From an uncultured Bacilli bacterium (GTDB taxonomy: Bacteria > Bacillota_I > Bacilli_A > RF39 > UBA660): a DNA stretch of 45,078 nt. The notes beneath the pieces are model-generated. The model had not been told where the DNA came from. It saw only the letters and a program-made list of their open reading frames with translations, and searched no databases. Positions 10,276 to 19,217 of this stretch are shown here, piece by piece. The position numbers and the translations under genes are program-made. Each line of letters opens with the position of its first letter. Positions within the stretch are counted from its first letter, which is position 1. The stretch lies in NCBI GenBank assembly GCA_947628095.1, contig CANQYO010000004.1, positions 1 through 45,078 on the forward strand, read 5' to 3'.

Positions 10276-10767
10276 TTATTTTTGAACATATTCTATAATA
10301 CCGGTTATTGAATTAGTTTTTACTTCTTGATTTTCTTCTGTATCACTAGAATAAGAAACTTTCACTGTAAACGAAGTTTTACTGCCAGCTTTTAATTCTT
10401 TAGATAATTCACTAGTTTCATAAAGAATTGAATCAGAACCTTTCTCATCAGTTTTAAATACAACATTAGCTAATTTGGCATCAATTGTGCCTTGATTTTC
10501 AATAGTAATAAGATAAATTACTTCATCTCCAGGCTGATACAATTTAAGATTAAAAGTAGCACTTGTATTTGTATAAGTAGGATTACCAGGATTACAATTT
10601 CCTTTTATACTACTTACTTCTATATTTGTAATTTTAACATTCCATTCACCAACAATCTCAGCCGTCCCATTTAAATTCAAATTAGTTGAAAATAAGGAAT
10701 AACCGACAGACATTATTAATAAAGCAATTAATAAAACCAAAATAAACCAATTTCTTTTTTTCTTCAT
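10276..10767 (-). CDS. Small SipW-dependent (TasA/camelysin-like) secreted protein
   Basis: SipW-type signal 'MKKKRNWFILVLLIALLIMSVGYSLFSTNLNLNGTAEI', beta-rich body, immediately upstream of sipW. Confidence 0.7.
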   Translation of the reverse strand: MKKKRNWFILVLLIALLIMSVGYSLFSTNLNLNGTAEIVGEWNVKITNIEVSSIKGNCNPGNPTYTNTSATFNLKLYQPGDEVIYLITIENQGTIDAKLANVVFKTDEKGSDSILYETSELSKELKAGSKTSFTVKVSYSSDTEENQEVKTNSITGIIEYVQK

Positions 10768-10884
10768 TATACTACCCCCTTTTTTGGTTTTTATATTAGA
10801 TAAATTAATATTCCAATTACTATTCTATTGTATTTTATGTTTCATAAAAATTATTAATTAGGTCTAAAGTCATAGTAATAATAA

Positions 10885-10945
10885 AAAAACTATTATAAAT
10901 ATGAAAAAATAGTTTAATTCAAATTTTCATATCATAATAGTTTTT
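10885..10945. terminator. Long-stem intrinsic terminator downstream of lepB
   Basis: AAAAACTATTATAAATATGAAAA ... TTTTCATATCATAATAGTTTTT, ~22-bp near-perfect stem followed by T-rich tract on either strand. Confidence 0.65.
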
Positions 10946-10961
10946 ATATCATAACATTTTT

Positions 10962-11474
10962 TTAATTTTTTATTCCAAATCTATTAAATGGAAACAATAC
11001 TAAAGAAGTTTTTCCTAAAATTTCCTCTCTTTTGATTAAACCTATAACTCTTGAATCAAGAGAAATATCTCGATTATCACCTACTACAAAATAATACCCC
11101 TCAGGAATTTTTTTCTCTAAAACATAATCGTCTGTTTTCTCATGATTAAAATTTTCCTTAACTTCTTTATCATTAATATATAACTTATTATCTCGGTATT
11201 CAACATTCTCTCCTGGTAGACCAATTACTCTTTTTATTAAATATTCTTTATCTTTTTTTATAACAACAATATCAAATCTTTTTATATCAGTAAAACGATA
11301 ACTAATTTTATCAAGTATCATTATATCTTTATCAAGCAAAGTTTCATTCATACTATCACCATTAACACGAATAGGAGCAATAATAAATTGTTTTAAAAGA
11401 ATAACCGCAATGATAATAATTATATAACTTAGCCATCCTGAAAGAAGAGAAAGGGTTATTTTTTTTTCATTTTC
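10962..11474 (-). CDS. lepB: Signal peptidase I, bacterial type (Ser-Lys)
   Basis: 'RVNGDSMNETLLDKDIMILDK', 'LIKRVIGLPGE', 'GDNRDISLDSR'. Confidence 0.93.
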   Translation of the reverse strand, partial: ENEKKITLSLLSGWLSYIIIIIAVILLKQFIIAPIRVNGDSMNETLLDKDIMILDKISYRFTDIKRFDIVVIKKDKEYLIKRVIGLPGENVEYRDNKLYINDKEVKENFNHEKTDDYVLEKKIPEGYYFVVGDNRDISLDSRVIGLIKREEILGKTSLVLFPFNRFGIKN

Positions 11475-11502
11475 CATATAAATAAAAAGGGTTAGTTTTA
11501 CC

Positions 11503-11841
11503 CTATCCCCTTTCCTTAATTTTGTATTGACCAACTAAATCTTTTAAGAAATTTAACTTAGCACGTCTAACTTTTCCTTTTTTAACAACTGTAATTAAAG
11601 CAATCTTAGGTGAATGTATTGGGAAAGTTCTTTCAACTCCAATACCATATGAAACTTTACGAACTGTAAAGGTTTCAGAAACACCTGAACCATGTCTTTT
11701 TACTACAATTCCTTCAAAAGCTTGAATTCTTTCTCTTTTACCTTCGATGATTTTAACATCAACTCTAACAGTATCACCTACTCTAAATTCTGGAATGTTA
11801 GGATTTAACTGTGACGCAGTAATCTTGTCAATTACGTTCAT
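11503..11841 (-). CDS. rplS: 50S ribosomal protein L19
   Basis: '[63 protein letters not shown]'. Start at 11841 fits the GGAAG RBS better than 11847. Confidence 0.97.
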   Translation of the reverse strand: MNVIDKITASQLNPNIPEFRVGDTVRVDVKIIEGKRERIQAFEGIVVKRHGSGVSETFTVRKVSYGIGVERTFPIHSPKIALITVVKKGKVRRAKLNFLKDLVGQYKIKERG

Positions 11842-12012
11842 ATTCATCTTCCTTTCTAATCATGATTATACTTAAATAATACTAAGCAGCGAATCACATC
11901 TAAGAATATACCATATTTTATGGGAAAATGCAAACTTTTTCTTTATTTTTCCATATTTTTAAGTTAATTTCTAAATTCAATTTATTTAATTTTTCTAAAA
12001 TAGTTAAATTCT

Positions 12013-12729
12013 TTATGCTTGATACAATTCATAATCATAATCAAGAATCATTTTAATATTTTCTTTTAAAATTTCATCAATTTTAGTAAAATATAATTCA
12101 ATTTTAAAATTATCACTAGATACTATTTGTATTTTTTCTAAAAGACAAGTTCCCATATCAACAATTAAAGTCTTTTCTTTTAAATATTTTTTTAATTCAT
12201 TTTTTATAATTGGATAATGAGTACAACCTAAAACTAAAACTTCATAATCTTTTACTAAATTAGTATATTTTTTTATTATTTCTAAATCTATTTGTTTTTT
12301 TTCAATCATAGGAACAAATTCAGGGGTTGCTATCTCTAATATTTCTTTAGTTAAATTCTTACTAAAAATGTGACTATCTATTGTTCTATTTGTTCCGAAT
12401 ATAGCTATTTTATTTTTGTTCAATGCTTTTAAATATGAAATAGTTGGAGATATTATATCAATAATTTTTATTTTACTTATTTTTTTTAAAGTTTGATAAC
12501 AATTTGAACTAACTGTTCCACAAGCTATTATTATTAAATCAACTTTTTTTTGATAAAAAAAATTAAGAATTTTTTTAGATAATTCTAAAAGTTCATTAGG
12601 ATTTTTATCTCCATAAGGAAGATTTTTAGTATCTCCATAATATATATATTCAGCACATGGGTATTGTTTTAAAATTTCTTTTAAGACATTTAACCCTCCA
12701 ATTCCTGAATCAAACACTCCTACTCTCAT
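12013..12729 (-). CDS. murI: Glutamate racemase
   Basis: 'GVFDSGIGGLNVLKEI', 'YYGDTKNLPYG', 'IACGTVSS', 'LGCTHYP'. Confidence 0.95.
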   Translation of the reverse strand: MRVGVFDSGIGGLNVLKEILKQYPCAEYIYYGDTKNLPYGDKNPNELLELSKKILNFFYQKKVDLIIIACGTVSSNCYQTLKKISKIKIIDIISPTISYLKALNKNKIAIFGTNRTIDSHIFSKNLTKEILEIATPEFVPMIEKKQIDLEIIKKYTNLVKDYEVLVLGCTHYPIIKNELKKYLKEKTLIVDMGTCLLEKIQIVSSDNFKIELYFTKIDEILKENIKMILDYDYELYQA

Positions 12730-12815
12730 TATTCCTCCTTGATTAAATTTATTTCTAAGTAAACAATATTATACATTATAAATCAAAATTAGAAAAGAAC
12801 TTAAAAAGAATTAGA

Positions 12816-13529
12816 CTATAATTCATCATCTAATTCTTCATTTTTTACTTCTCCTATTTTTTTAATATTAAATGTTTGAAATTTATATTTATCATAACTT
12901 AAATCAAGTAATTTTTGAAATTCTTGATATTTATTTTTATCAACTAAAATATTAATAGTTAATGTGTCAAGATTACCTTTCTTTATATTAATATCTTTAA
13001 CTTCAATTTGATTTTTTGAAAAATATTCAAATATTGTATTTTTAATATTTTTTACATCTTTACTTTGACCTTTAATAATTACTTGATAATTTAAAATAAC
13101 ATGCTTTTTATCACTTAGTTCATTAATAAAACTATTTACATATCTTAAAATTATATTTGAAAATAAAATTATAACTGTTCCTAAAATTGCCTCTTTTATT
13201 GCACCACCTGCACATAAAATACCAATAGCAGCATCACACCATAAAGTAGCAGCTGTTGTTAAACCTCGAACCTTACGTCCATCTTTAATAATAACCCCTG
13301 CGCCTAAAAAACCTATTCCGGTTACAACTTGAGAAGCAATACGTGAAATATCAGTTGCTCCTACTGAAAACGAAAAACTAACAAATAAAAAAGCTCCAAT
13401 TGAAACTAAAATAGTTGTTCTAAGTCCAATTATTCTTCTTCTAAATTGTCTTTCAATTCCAATTAAAAAACTTAAAGCAAAGCAAATTGCTAGAGCATAA
13501 ACAAAATTATTAAAGTCCACTAGTCTCAA
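12816..13529 (-). CDS. MgtC/SapB family membrane protein
   Basis: 'ALSFLIGIERQFRRRIIGLRTTILVSIGAFLFV', 'VVTGIGFLGAGVIIKDGRKVRGLTTAATLWCDAAIG'. Confidence 0.93.
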   Translation of the reverse strand: MRLVDFNNFVYALAICFALSFLIGIERQFRRRIIGLRTTILVSIGAFLFVSFSFSVGATDISRIASQVVTGIGFLGAGVIIKDGRKVRGLTTAATLWCDAAIGILCAGGAIKEAILGTVIILFSNIILRYVNSFINELSDKKHVILNYQVIIKGQSKDVKNIKNTIFEYFSKNQIEVKDINIKKGNLDTLTINILVDKNKYQEFQKLLDLSYDKYKFQTFNIKKIGEVKNEELDDEL

Positions 13530-13669
13530 CTCCTATTATGTATTAATAATACAATAAAAATATCCAATTGACAAGCAGTTTTCAAAAATTAATCTTATTC
13601 TTATTTATCAAATTGTCTTGCTAAATAATCAAATTCTTAATATAATTATATTGGAGGTAGAATAAAATA

Positions 13670-13855
13670 ATGAAAGTAAAAGTAGTAGAAGAAAAATGTA
13701 TTGGATGTGGTTATTGTCAATCAACTTGTGATGATGTATTTGAAGTAGAAGATGTTAGCCATGTTAAAGTTGATACAGTACCTGAAAATTTAGTTGAAGC
13801 TGTTACAAATGCTATTGAAGGTTGTCCAACTGAAGCAATTGAAGAAGTGAAATAA
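13670..13855 (+). CDS. Ferredoxin, single 4Fe-4S cluster
   Basis: 'CIGCGYCQSTCDDVF ... GCPTEAIEEVK'; RBS GGAGG upstream. Confidence 0.92.
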   Translation: MKVKVVEEKCIGCGYCQSTCDDVFEVEDVSHVKVDTVPENLVEAVTNAIEGCPTEAIEEVK

Positions 13856-13869
13856 AAAGATAAAAAACA

Positions 13870-13900
13870 AAATTGATGCCAACAAACATCAATTTTTTTC
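13870..13900. terminator. Intrinsic terminator between ferredoxin gene and the AlkD-like gene
   Basis: AAATTGATG-CCAACAAA-CATCAATTTTTTTC. Confidence 0.65.
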
Positions 13901-14617
13901 TTCTTTATCTTCTATTCTTTTAAGAGACTTTATAAATTTTTTCTCATCTTCACTTATACGTCTTGATTCAATAATCTTAGTTAAAGTTTTATTATAAACA
14001 AAATTATTTTTAAGATTTACAATATAAATAAGGGTTGTTTCACGATATTTAATATAAGCAATTGATAAAAGCCAAGCAATAGCCATATTTACATAATAAT
14101 CATCACTTTTAACTTTAGTAACTACTTCTAAAGTTTTTTCAAGATAGATATCATGTAAATAATAATTTAATAAAACTACAATTCCACATCTTTTTGACCA
14201 ATTATTCTTAGAATGAATTAAAGTTTTAGCAAATTTAAACCCTTCAGGTGGAGATTTTTTTAATATTTTTAGGTTTGTTACTAATAAATCTATATGAGCC
14301 CAATTATTAGCTTTTTTTAAATAAGTTGTTATATAATTTTTAAATGTTTCAAAATCTAATTTTAAATAACCATAAATAAAGCCTTCAATCATAATCGCTT
14401 CATATAAATCTGAAGTATTTACTCTTATAAATTCCAAATAATTATGCTTACTTATTTCCTTAGCTATTTTTTTAAGTTCAGATGTTCTAACACCAATTAA
14501 ATTATTACATTCAATTATCTTTCCATGAAATTCTTGATATTTTTTATCTTGTAATGTATATAAATAATTTATAAATTCTTGATAAGTTTCCTTAGTCCAA
14601 GTTATATTAAAATTCAC
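13889..14617 (-). CDS. DNA alkylation repair protein (AlkD-like HEAT-repeat)
   Basis: 'NLIGVRTSELKKIAKEI', 'EAIMIEGFIYGYLK', 'NNWAHIDLLVTNLK', 'NNWSKRCGIVVLLNYYL'. Confidence 0.85.
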   Translation of the reverse strand: MNFNITWTKETYQEFINYLYTLQDKKYQEFHGKIIECNNLIGVRTSELKKIAKEISKHNYLEFIRVNTSDLYEAIMIEGFIYGYLKLDFETFKNYITTYLKKANNWAHIDLLVTNLKILKKSPPEGFKFAKTLIHSKNNWSKRCGIVVLLNYYLHDIYLEKTLEVVTKVKSDDYYVNMAIAWLLSIAYIKYRETTLIYIVNLKNNFVYNKTLTKIIESRRISEDEKKFIKSLKRIEDKEEKN

Positions 14618-15780
14618 TTTAATTGCTCCAAAAATGATGAACCCATTTCACTTTTTAAATTAAAATTATCAAGAATTGTTGCTCCAATTGAAGCAAATGT
14701 TTCTAAATTATCAAGACGAGTTGGTGTTTTAAATTCTTTATTATAAATTAAAACAGGCGTTGTTTCTCTAGTATGGTCAGTTCCAGGAGCTGTTGGGTCA
14801 TTTCCATGGTCAGCTGTTATTATTAATAAATCTGTTGGTTTTAAAAGATTTTTGATACTTTCAATATTATTATCAACTAAACTTAAAGCTTCCATATACC
14901 CTTTAGGATTACGACGATGTCCATATTTAGAATCAAAATCATTCAAATTAGCAAAGCAAAGACCTGTAAAATCTTCTAAAATTGCTTCTTTAATTTTATT
15001 AATTCCATCTAAATTATCTTGAGTTTTAGTCTTTTTAGTTATTCCACAATCATTAAAAATATCACTTATTTTTCCAATTGAAAGAACATCATAATGATTA
15101 TCTTTTAATATATCTAAAGCTGTTTGTTTAGGAGGATTTAAAGCATAATCATGACGATTACTTGTACGAGTAAAATTACCTGGTTCTCCAATAAAAGGTC
15201 TAGCGATTATTCTCCCTACTTTCCATTCATCTTTTTTAGTAATTTCTCTTGCTATACTACAAATTTTATATAATTCTTCAAGAGGAACAACCTCTTCATG
15301 AGCAGCTATTTGTAAAACTGAATCTGCACTAGTATAAACTATAATTGCTCCCGTTTTCATATGCTCTTCTCCTAATTCTTCAATTATTTCAGTTCCACTA
15401 GCACTTTTATTACCAATTACTTTTCGACCACATTTTACTTCAAGTTCTTTAATTAATTCTAAAGGAAAACCCGTATCTGTAAATGTTTTAAGAGGCTTTT
15501 CAGTTTTTACCCCCATCATTTCTAAATGACCTGTTAAAGTATCTTTTCCATTACTAACACAAATAGCTCTTGTATAATAAGAATCTACTTCAGTATTTCG
15601 ATTATAAATTAAATTTAAAAGTCCCATTTTTTCTAAATTAGGAAGACTTCCACCTGTTGCTTCTAAAGTATGTAAAAGAGTATTAACTTGATTATCTCCA
15701 AACTTTTTTTCATCTTTAGCACATCCTATTCCAACAGAATCTAAGACTACTAAAAATATTCGCTTATATTTTTTATACAT
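14614..15780 (-). CDS. deoB: Phosphopentomutase
   Basis: 'FLVVLDSVGIGCAKD', 'DTLTGHLEMMGV', 'ITADHGNDPTAPGTDHTRE'. Start at ATG 15780 with GGAGG RBS. Confidence 0.97.
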   Translation of the reverse strand: MYKKYKRIFLVVLDSVGIGCAKDEKKFGDNQVNTLLHTLEATGGSLPNLEKMGLLNLIYNRNTEVDSYYTRAICVSNGKDTLTGHLEMMGVKTEKPLKTFTDTGFPLELIKELEVKCGRKVIGNKSASGTEIIEELGEEHMKTGAIIVYTSADSVLQIAAHEEVVPLEELYKICSIAREITKKDEWKVGRIIARPFIGEPGNFTRTSNRHDYALNPPKQTALDILKDNHYDVLSIGKISDIFNDCGITKKTKTQDNLDGINKIKEAILEDFTGLCFANLNDFDSKYGHRRNPKGYMEALSLVDNNIESIKNLLKPTDLLIITADHGNDPTAPGTDHTRETTPVLIYNKEFKTPTRLDNLETFASIGATILDNFNLKSEMGSSFLEQLK

Positions 15781-15837
15781 AACATCCTCCAATTTTTATT
15801 ATATATTATTTAAATACTATAAAACAAGCAAATAAAA

Positions 15838-15870
15838 AAAAATGACATTTTTTGACATCATTTTTTAAAC
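15838..15870 (-). terminator. Intrinsic terminator downstream of recO
   Basis: AAAAAATGA...TCATTTTTT inverted repeat. Confidence 0.5.
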
Positions 15871-15887
15871 TCTTTTATTAAAAATTA

Positions 15888-16625
15888 TTATTTAGTTAAA
15901 AAAACTTTTGGTATAGTTTCAACTTTTTTTAAATATATTCCTGTATAAGTTTCATAATATTCTTTTAAAAACAAATTAAGTTCTTCTCTAACCTTTGAAG
16001 AAGTTATTTTTAATTTATCAATCTTTCTAATATCAACACTTTGAAAAAGTCTTAATAATTTAATAGTATTCGGTAAAAATTGATATGTATCTTGATAACA
16101 ATTTCTGCAAACCATTCCTCCTCTAGTAATATCAAAAGTTACAGTTTCTAAATTTCCACAAGAAATACAAGCTGTAAAATCTGGTCTTACTCCAAGAAAA
16201 TCTAAAAGTTTAACTTCATAAATATTACTTATTAAATCTGGCTCTAACCCTTCATTTATTTTAAGTAAAGATTGTTTTAAAAAATCAAACAATAACCCAT
16301 TGTTATTATCTTTTAAAACACTTCTAGTTATATCAATTAAGTAATTGGCATAACTCATTTTTTTAAAATCATTCATTATATTTTTTAAAGAATTAATAAT
16401 ATTTCCTTCGATTAAAGTTCCCATTCCATGTTCTTTATAATTCATAGTAAAATTAGCATATACTAATTTCATACTAACTCCACGAAGTCGACTTTTTATT
16501 GCTCTTGAACCTTTTGAAAGAAGGGTAATAAGTCCATACTCTTTAGTTAAAATATTTAAAATTTTACTTGTTTCACTGTAATTTGTCTCATTTAAGACTA
16601 TTCCCTCTACTGTTATTTTCTCCAT
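15888..16625 (-). CDS. recO: DNA repair protein RecO
   Basis: 'EGIVLNETNYSETSKILNILTKEYGLITLLSKGSRAIKSRLRG'; zinc site 'CISCG...CRNC'. Confidence 0.93.
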   Translation of the reverse strand: MEKITVEGIVLNETNYSETSKILNILTKEYGLITLLSKGSRAIKSRLRGVSMKLVYANFTMNYKEHGMGTLIEGNIINSLKNIMNDFKKMSYANYLIDITRSVLKDNNNGLLFDFLKQSLLKINEGLEPDLISNIYEVKLLDFLGVRPDFTACISCGNLETVTFDITRGGMVCRNCYQDTYQFLPNTIKLLRLFQSVDIRKIDKLKITSSKVREELNLFLKEYYETYTGIYLKKVETIPKVFLTK

Positions 16626-16707
16626 TTTTCACCTTAATTTCATTATATAAAAGATAATATTTTATATCTCCAGTCTTTTTAAATAAACTCCATAAAATAT
16701 CTTCCAT
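16588..16707 (-). CDS. yqzL: YqzL-family small protein (39 aa), overlapping recO start
   Basis: MEDILWSLFKKTGDIKYYLLYNEIKVKNGENNSRGNSLK*; 'W..F..TG....YLLY.E' pattern and the era-yqzL-recO position match B. subtilis. RBS TTGGTGATATT. Not in supplied ORF track. Confidence 0.8.
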   Translation of the reverse strand: MEDILWSLFKKTGDIKYYLLYNEIKVKNGENNSRGNSLK

Positions 16708-16745
16708 AATATCACCAATTATATAATGTTTAAAATTATTAAAAC

Positions 16746-17642
16746 TTATTCAGAATCTAAATCATCTTTTAAACCTAATTCTTGTAAATATTTTTCTCTA
16801 TCACGCCAATTTTTAATTGTTTTAACATATAATGATAAATATACTTTTTTATCAAAATATTTTTCTAAATCTATTCTGGCAAGAGTTCCGATTTCTTTTA
16901 ACATATTTCCATTTTTTCCAATAATAATTTTCTTTAAATTATCACGGTCAACAATTATTAATACTCCTAAATTAATAATATCTTTTAGCTCTTCATATTC
17001 TTCTAAATAACAAGTAATTGAATGTGGTACTTCGTCATTTGTCTTTCGAAGAATTTTTTCTCTTACTAATTCTGTTATTATCATAGAAGTTGGTTGATTA
17101 GTTACATAATCATCATCAAAATATTTAATATCTTCTTTTAAATATTTTTTCATTGTTTTTATTAATTCATCTATATTAATATTTTTAACTGCTGAAACTG
17201 GAATTATCTCTTTAAAATCATATAATTCTTTTAATTTATCTATTTCAGCAAGTAAAACTTGTTTATCTTTTATTTTGTCTATCTTTGTTAATATTAATAT
17301 AACATCACGGTTTTCATTTTTTAATTTATCTAAAATAAATTTATCGCCTTTACCAAAACCTTCTTTAATATCAACTAAAAAAAGAACTAAATCTACATCA
17401 TTTAACATTCCATAAGCTTTTGAATTTAAAACTTGTCCTAATTTATGTTTTGGTTTATGAATTCCAGGAGTATCAACAAAAACTATCTGAGAATCAGAAT
17501 CATTATAAACTCCTTCAATTATATTTCTAGTTGTTCCTGATTTATCTGAAGTAATTGCAACATGACGTTTTAATATGCTATTTAAAAGCGTACTTTTTCC
17601 AACATTAGGACGACCAACAATACTAATAAAACCTGTTTTCAT
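16746..17642 (-). CDS. era: GTPase Era
   Basis: 'GFISIVGRPNVGKSTLLNSIL', 'DTPGIHKPKHKLG', 'LTKIDKI', C-terminal KH 'IIIGKNGNMLKEIGTLAR'. Confidence 0.97.
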   Translation of the reverse strand: MKTGFISIVGRPNVGKSTLLNSILKRHVAITSDKSGTTRNIIEGVYNDSDSQIVFVDTPGIHKPKHKLGQVLNSKAYGMLNDVDLVLFLVDIKEGFGKGDKFILDKLKNENRDVILILTKIDKIKDKQVLLAEIDKLKELYDFKEIIPVSAVKNINIDELIKTMKKYLKEDIKYFDDDYVTNQPTSMIITELVREKILRKTNDEVPHSITCYLEEYEELKDIINLGVLIIVDRDNLKKIIIGKNGNMLKEIGTLARIDLEKYFDKKVYLSLYVKTIKNWRDREKYLQELGLKDDLDSE

Positions 17643-18019
17643 AAATTTTCCTCATTAAATTCATGAGGCGTTAATTCTTTTAAGGTATAAGTTTCTTGCT
17701 TTTTATCAGTATATAAATAAACCTTTGTATCAGGAGTTAAAAATTCTATTAACACTTGACGGCAAACAAAACAAGGAAAAGCAATTTTATCTGACGAATT
17801 CATTACATGAATTTCTTTAAAATCACCTTTTCTATAACCTGCAGTAATTGCTCCTAAAATGGCATTTCTCTCAGCACAAATAGTTGCACCATATGATGCA
17901 TTTTCAACATTTACACCACTAAATTCTTTTCCATCTTTAGTTACTACGATTGAACTTACCTTAAAATTTGAATAAGGAGCATAAGCATTATTTAATAACT
18001 TCTTTAATTTTTCTTTCAT
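17639..18019 (-). CDS. cdd: Cytidine deaminase
   Basis: '[15 protein letters not shown]', '[18 protein letters not shown]', '[12 protein letters not shown]'. Confidence 0.96.
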   Translation of the reverse strand: MKEKLKKLLNNAYAPYSNFKVSSIVVTKDGKEFSGVNVENASYGATICAERNAILGAITAGYRKGDFKEIHVMNSSDKIAFPCFVCRQVLIEFLTPDTKVYLYTDKKQETYTLKELTPHEFNEENL

Positions 18020-18632
18020 TTTTAGTCCTTTCTATATAATCTTTTACAGGCCCATAACTTAATCTATGTTCATCAATTATTCCATATTTTTCAATTGCTT
18101 CTAAATGTTTTTTAGTTGGATAGCCTTTATTATGCTTAAAATCATACATTGGGTATTTTTTATCAAGTTCTATTAACATTCTATCTCTAGTTACTTTAGC
18201 AATTACACTTGCAGCTGCAATACTTAAACTTTTTGCATCACCTTTTATAATTGAAGTACTAGGAATATCAGTTTTTAATTTCATTGCATCAATTAGCAAA
18301 TGTTCTGGTTTAATTTTTGTATTTTTAACTGCCTCTAACATAGCAACTTTAGTAGCTTCATATATATTAATTTCATCAATCACTTTACATGAAACGATAC
18401 CAATTCCATAAGATATTGCATCATGTATTAAAATATCATAAAATTGTTCACGTTTCTTTTCACTTAATTTTTTAGAATCAGTTAAACCTTCTAATTTATA
18501 ATTAAGAGGCAAAATACAACAAGCAGCAACTACTGGCCCTACTAAAGGTCCTCGCCCAACCTCATCAATTCCACCAATTAATTTAACATGAGCATCAATT
18601 AATTCTCTTTCGTATACGTATAAATCTTCCAT
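17988..18632 (-). CDS. rnhB: Ribonuclease HII
   Basis: '[23 protein letters not shown]', '[13 protein letters not shown]', '[18 protein letters not shown]'. Confidence 0.96.
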   Translation of the reverse strand: MEDLYVYERELIDAHVKLIGGIDEVGRGPLVGPVVAACCILPLNYKLEGLTDSKKLSEKKREQFYDILIHDAISYGIGIVSCKVIDEINIYEATKVAMLEAVKNTKIKPEHLLIDAMKLKTDIPSTSIIKGDAKSLSIAAASVIAKVTRDRMLIELDKKYPMYDFKHNKGYPTKKHLEAIEKYGIIDEHRLSYGPVKDYIERTKNERKIKEVIK

Positions 18633-19075
18633 TATAAATTACTTAGTTTATCTTTAATAATAAGACTAACTTCTTTCATATCACATTTTCCTTTAACAAG
18701 TGGTGTTAATTCTTTCATAATAAGTCCCATATCTTTAGCACTTGTTGGTTTTACTTTTTCAAATACTTCTGAAATTATTTCGTTAAGTTCAGAGCTATCT
18801 AATTGTTTTGGTAAATATTTTGTAAGTATTTCAATTTCAGCATTTGTTTTTTCAATTAAATCATTTCGATTACCTTTTTCAAATTCTAAAATTGATTCTC
18901 TTCTTGTTTTTATTTCTCTAGTTAAAACATCAAGGACAAGTTCGTCAGTTATTTCTACTTTTTTATTAATATGTTCTAAATCAACACTACCTTTAACTCC
19001 TCTTAATGTTTGTAATTTTAAAGTATCATGAGCTTTCATACTTTCAATAATATCTTTTTTTATATTTTCATACAT
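18632..19075 (-). CDS. yqeY: GatB/YqeY domain protein
   Basis: '[26 protein letters not shown]', '[15 protein letters not shown]', 'MGLIMKEL'. Confidence 0.92.
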   Translation of the reverse strand: MYENIKKDIIESMKAHDTLKLQTLRGVKGSVDLEHINKKVEITDELVLDVLTREIKTRRESILEFEKGNRNDLIEKTNAEIEILTKYLPKQLDSSELNEIISEVFEKVKPTSAKDMGLIMKELTPLVKGKCDMKEVSLIIKDKLSNL

Positions 19076-19217
19076 TTTTAATCACCTTCTAACTTAATTA
19101 TATATTAAATTCTTTAAAAAGTATAGAAAAATATAGCAAAGAAAAAATTTATTTGCTATATTTCATTAACTCTATTTTCATTTATTTTATTCTTACTATT
19201 CTCATTCATTACCTCAA

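Noticed and set aside
11848-11900. L19 leader regulatory RNA upstream of rplS
   Set aside because: No clear structured leader could be recognised by eye; would need a covariance-model search.
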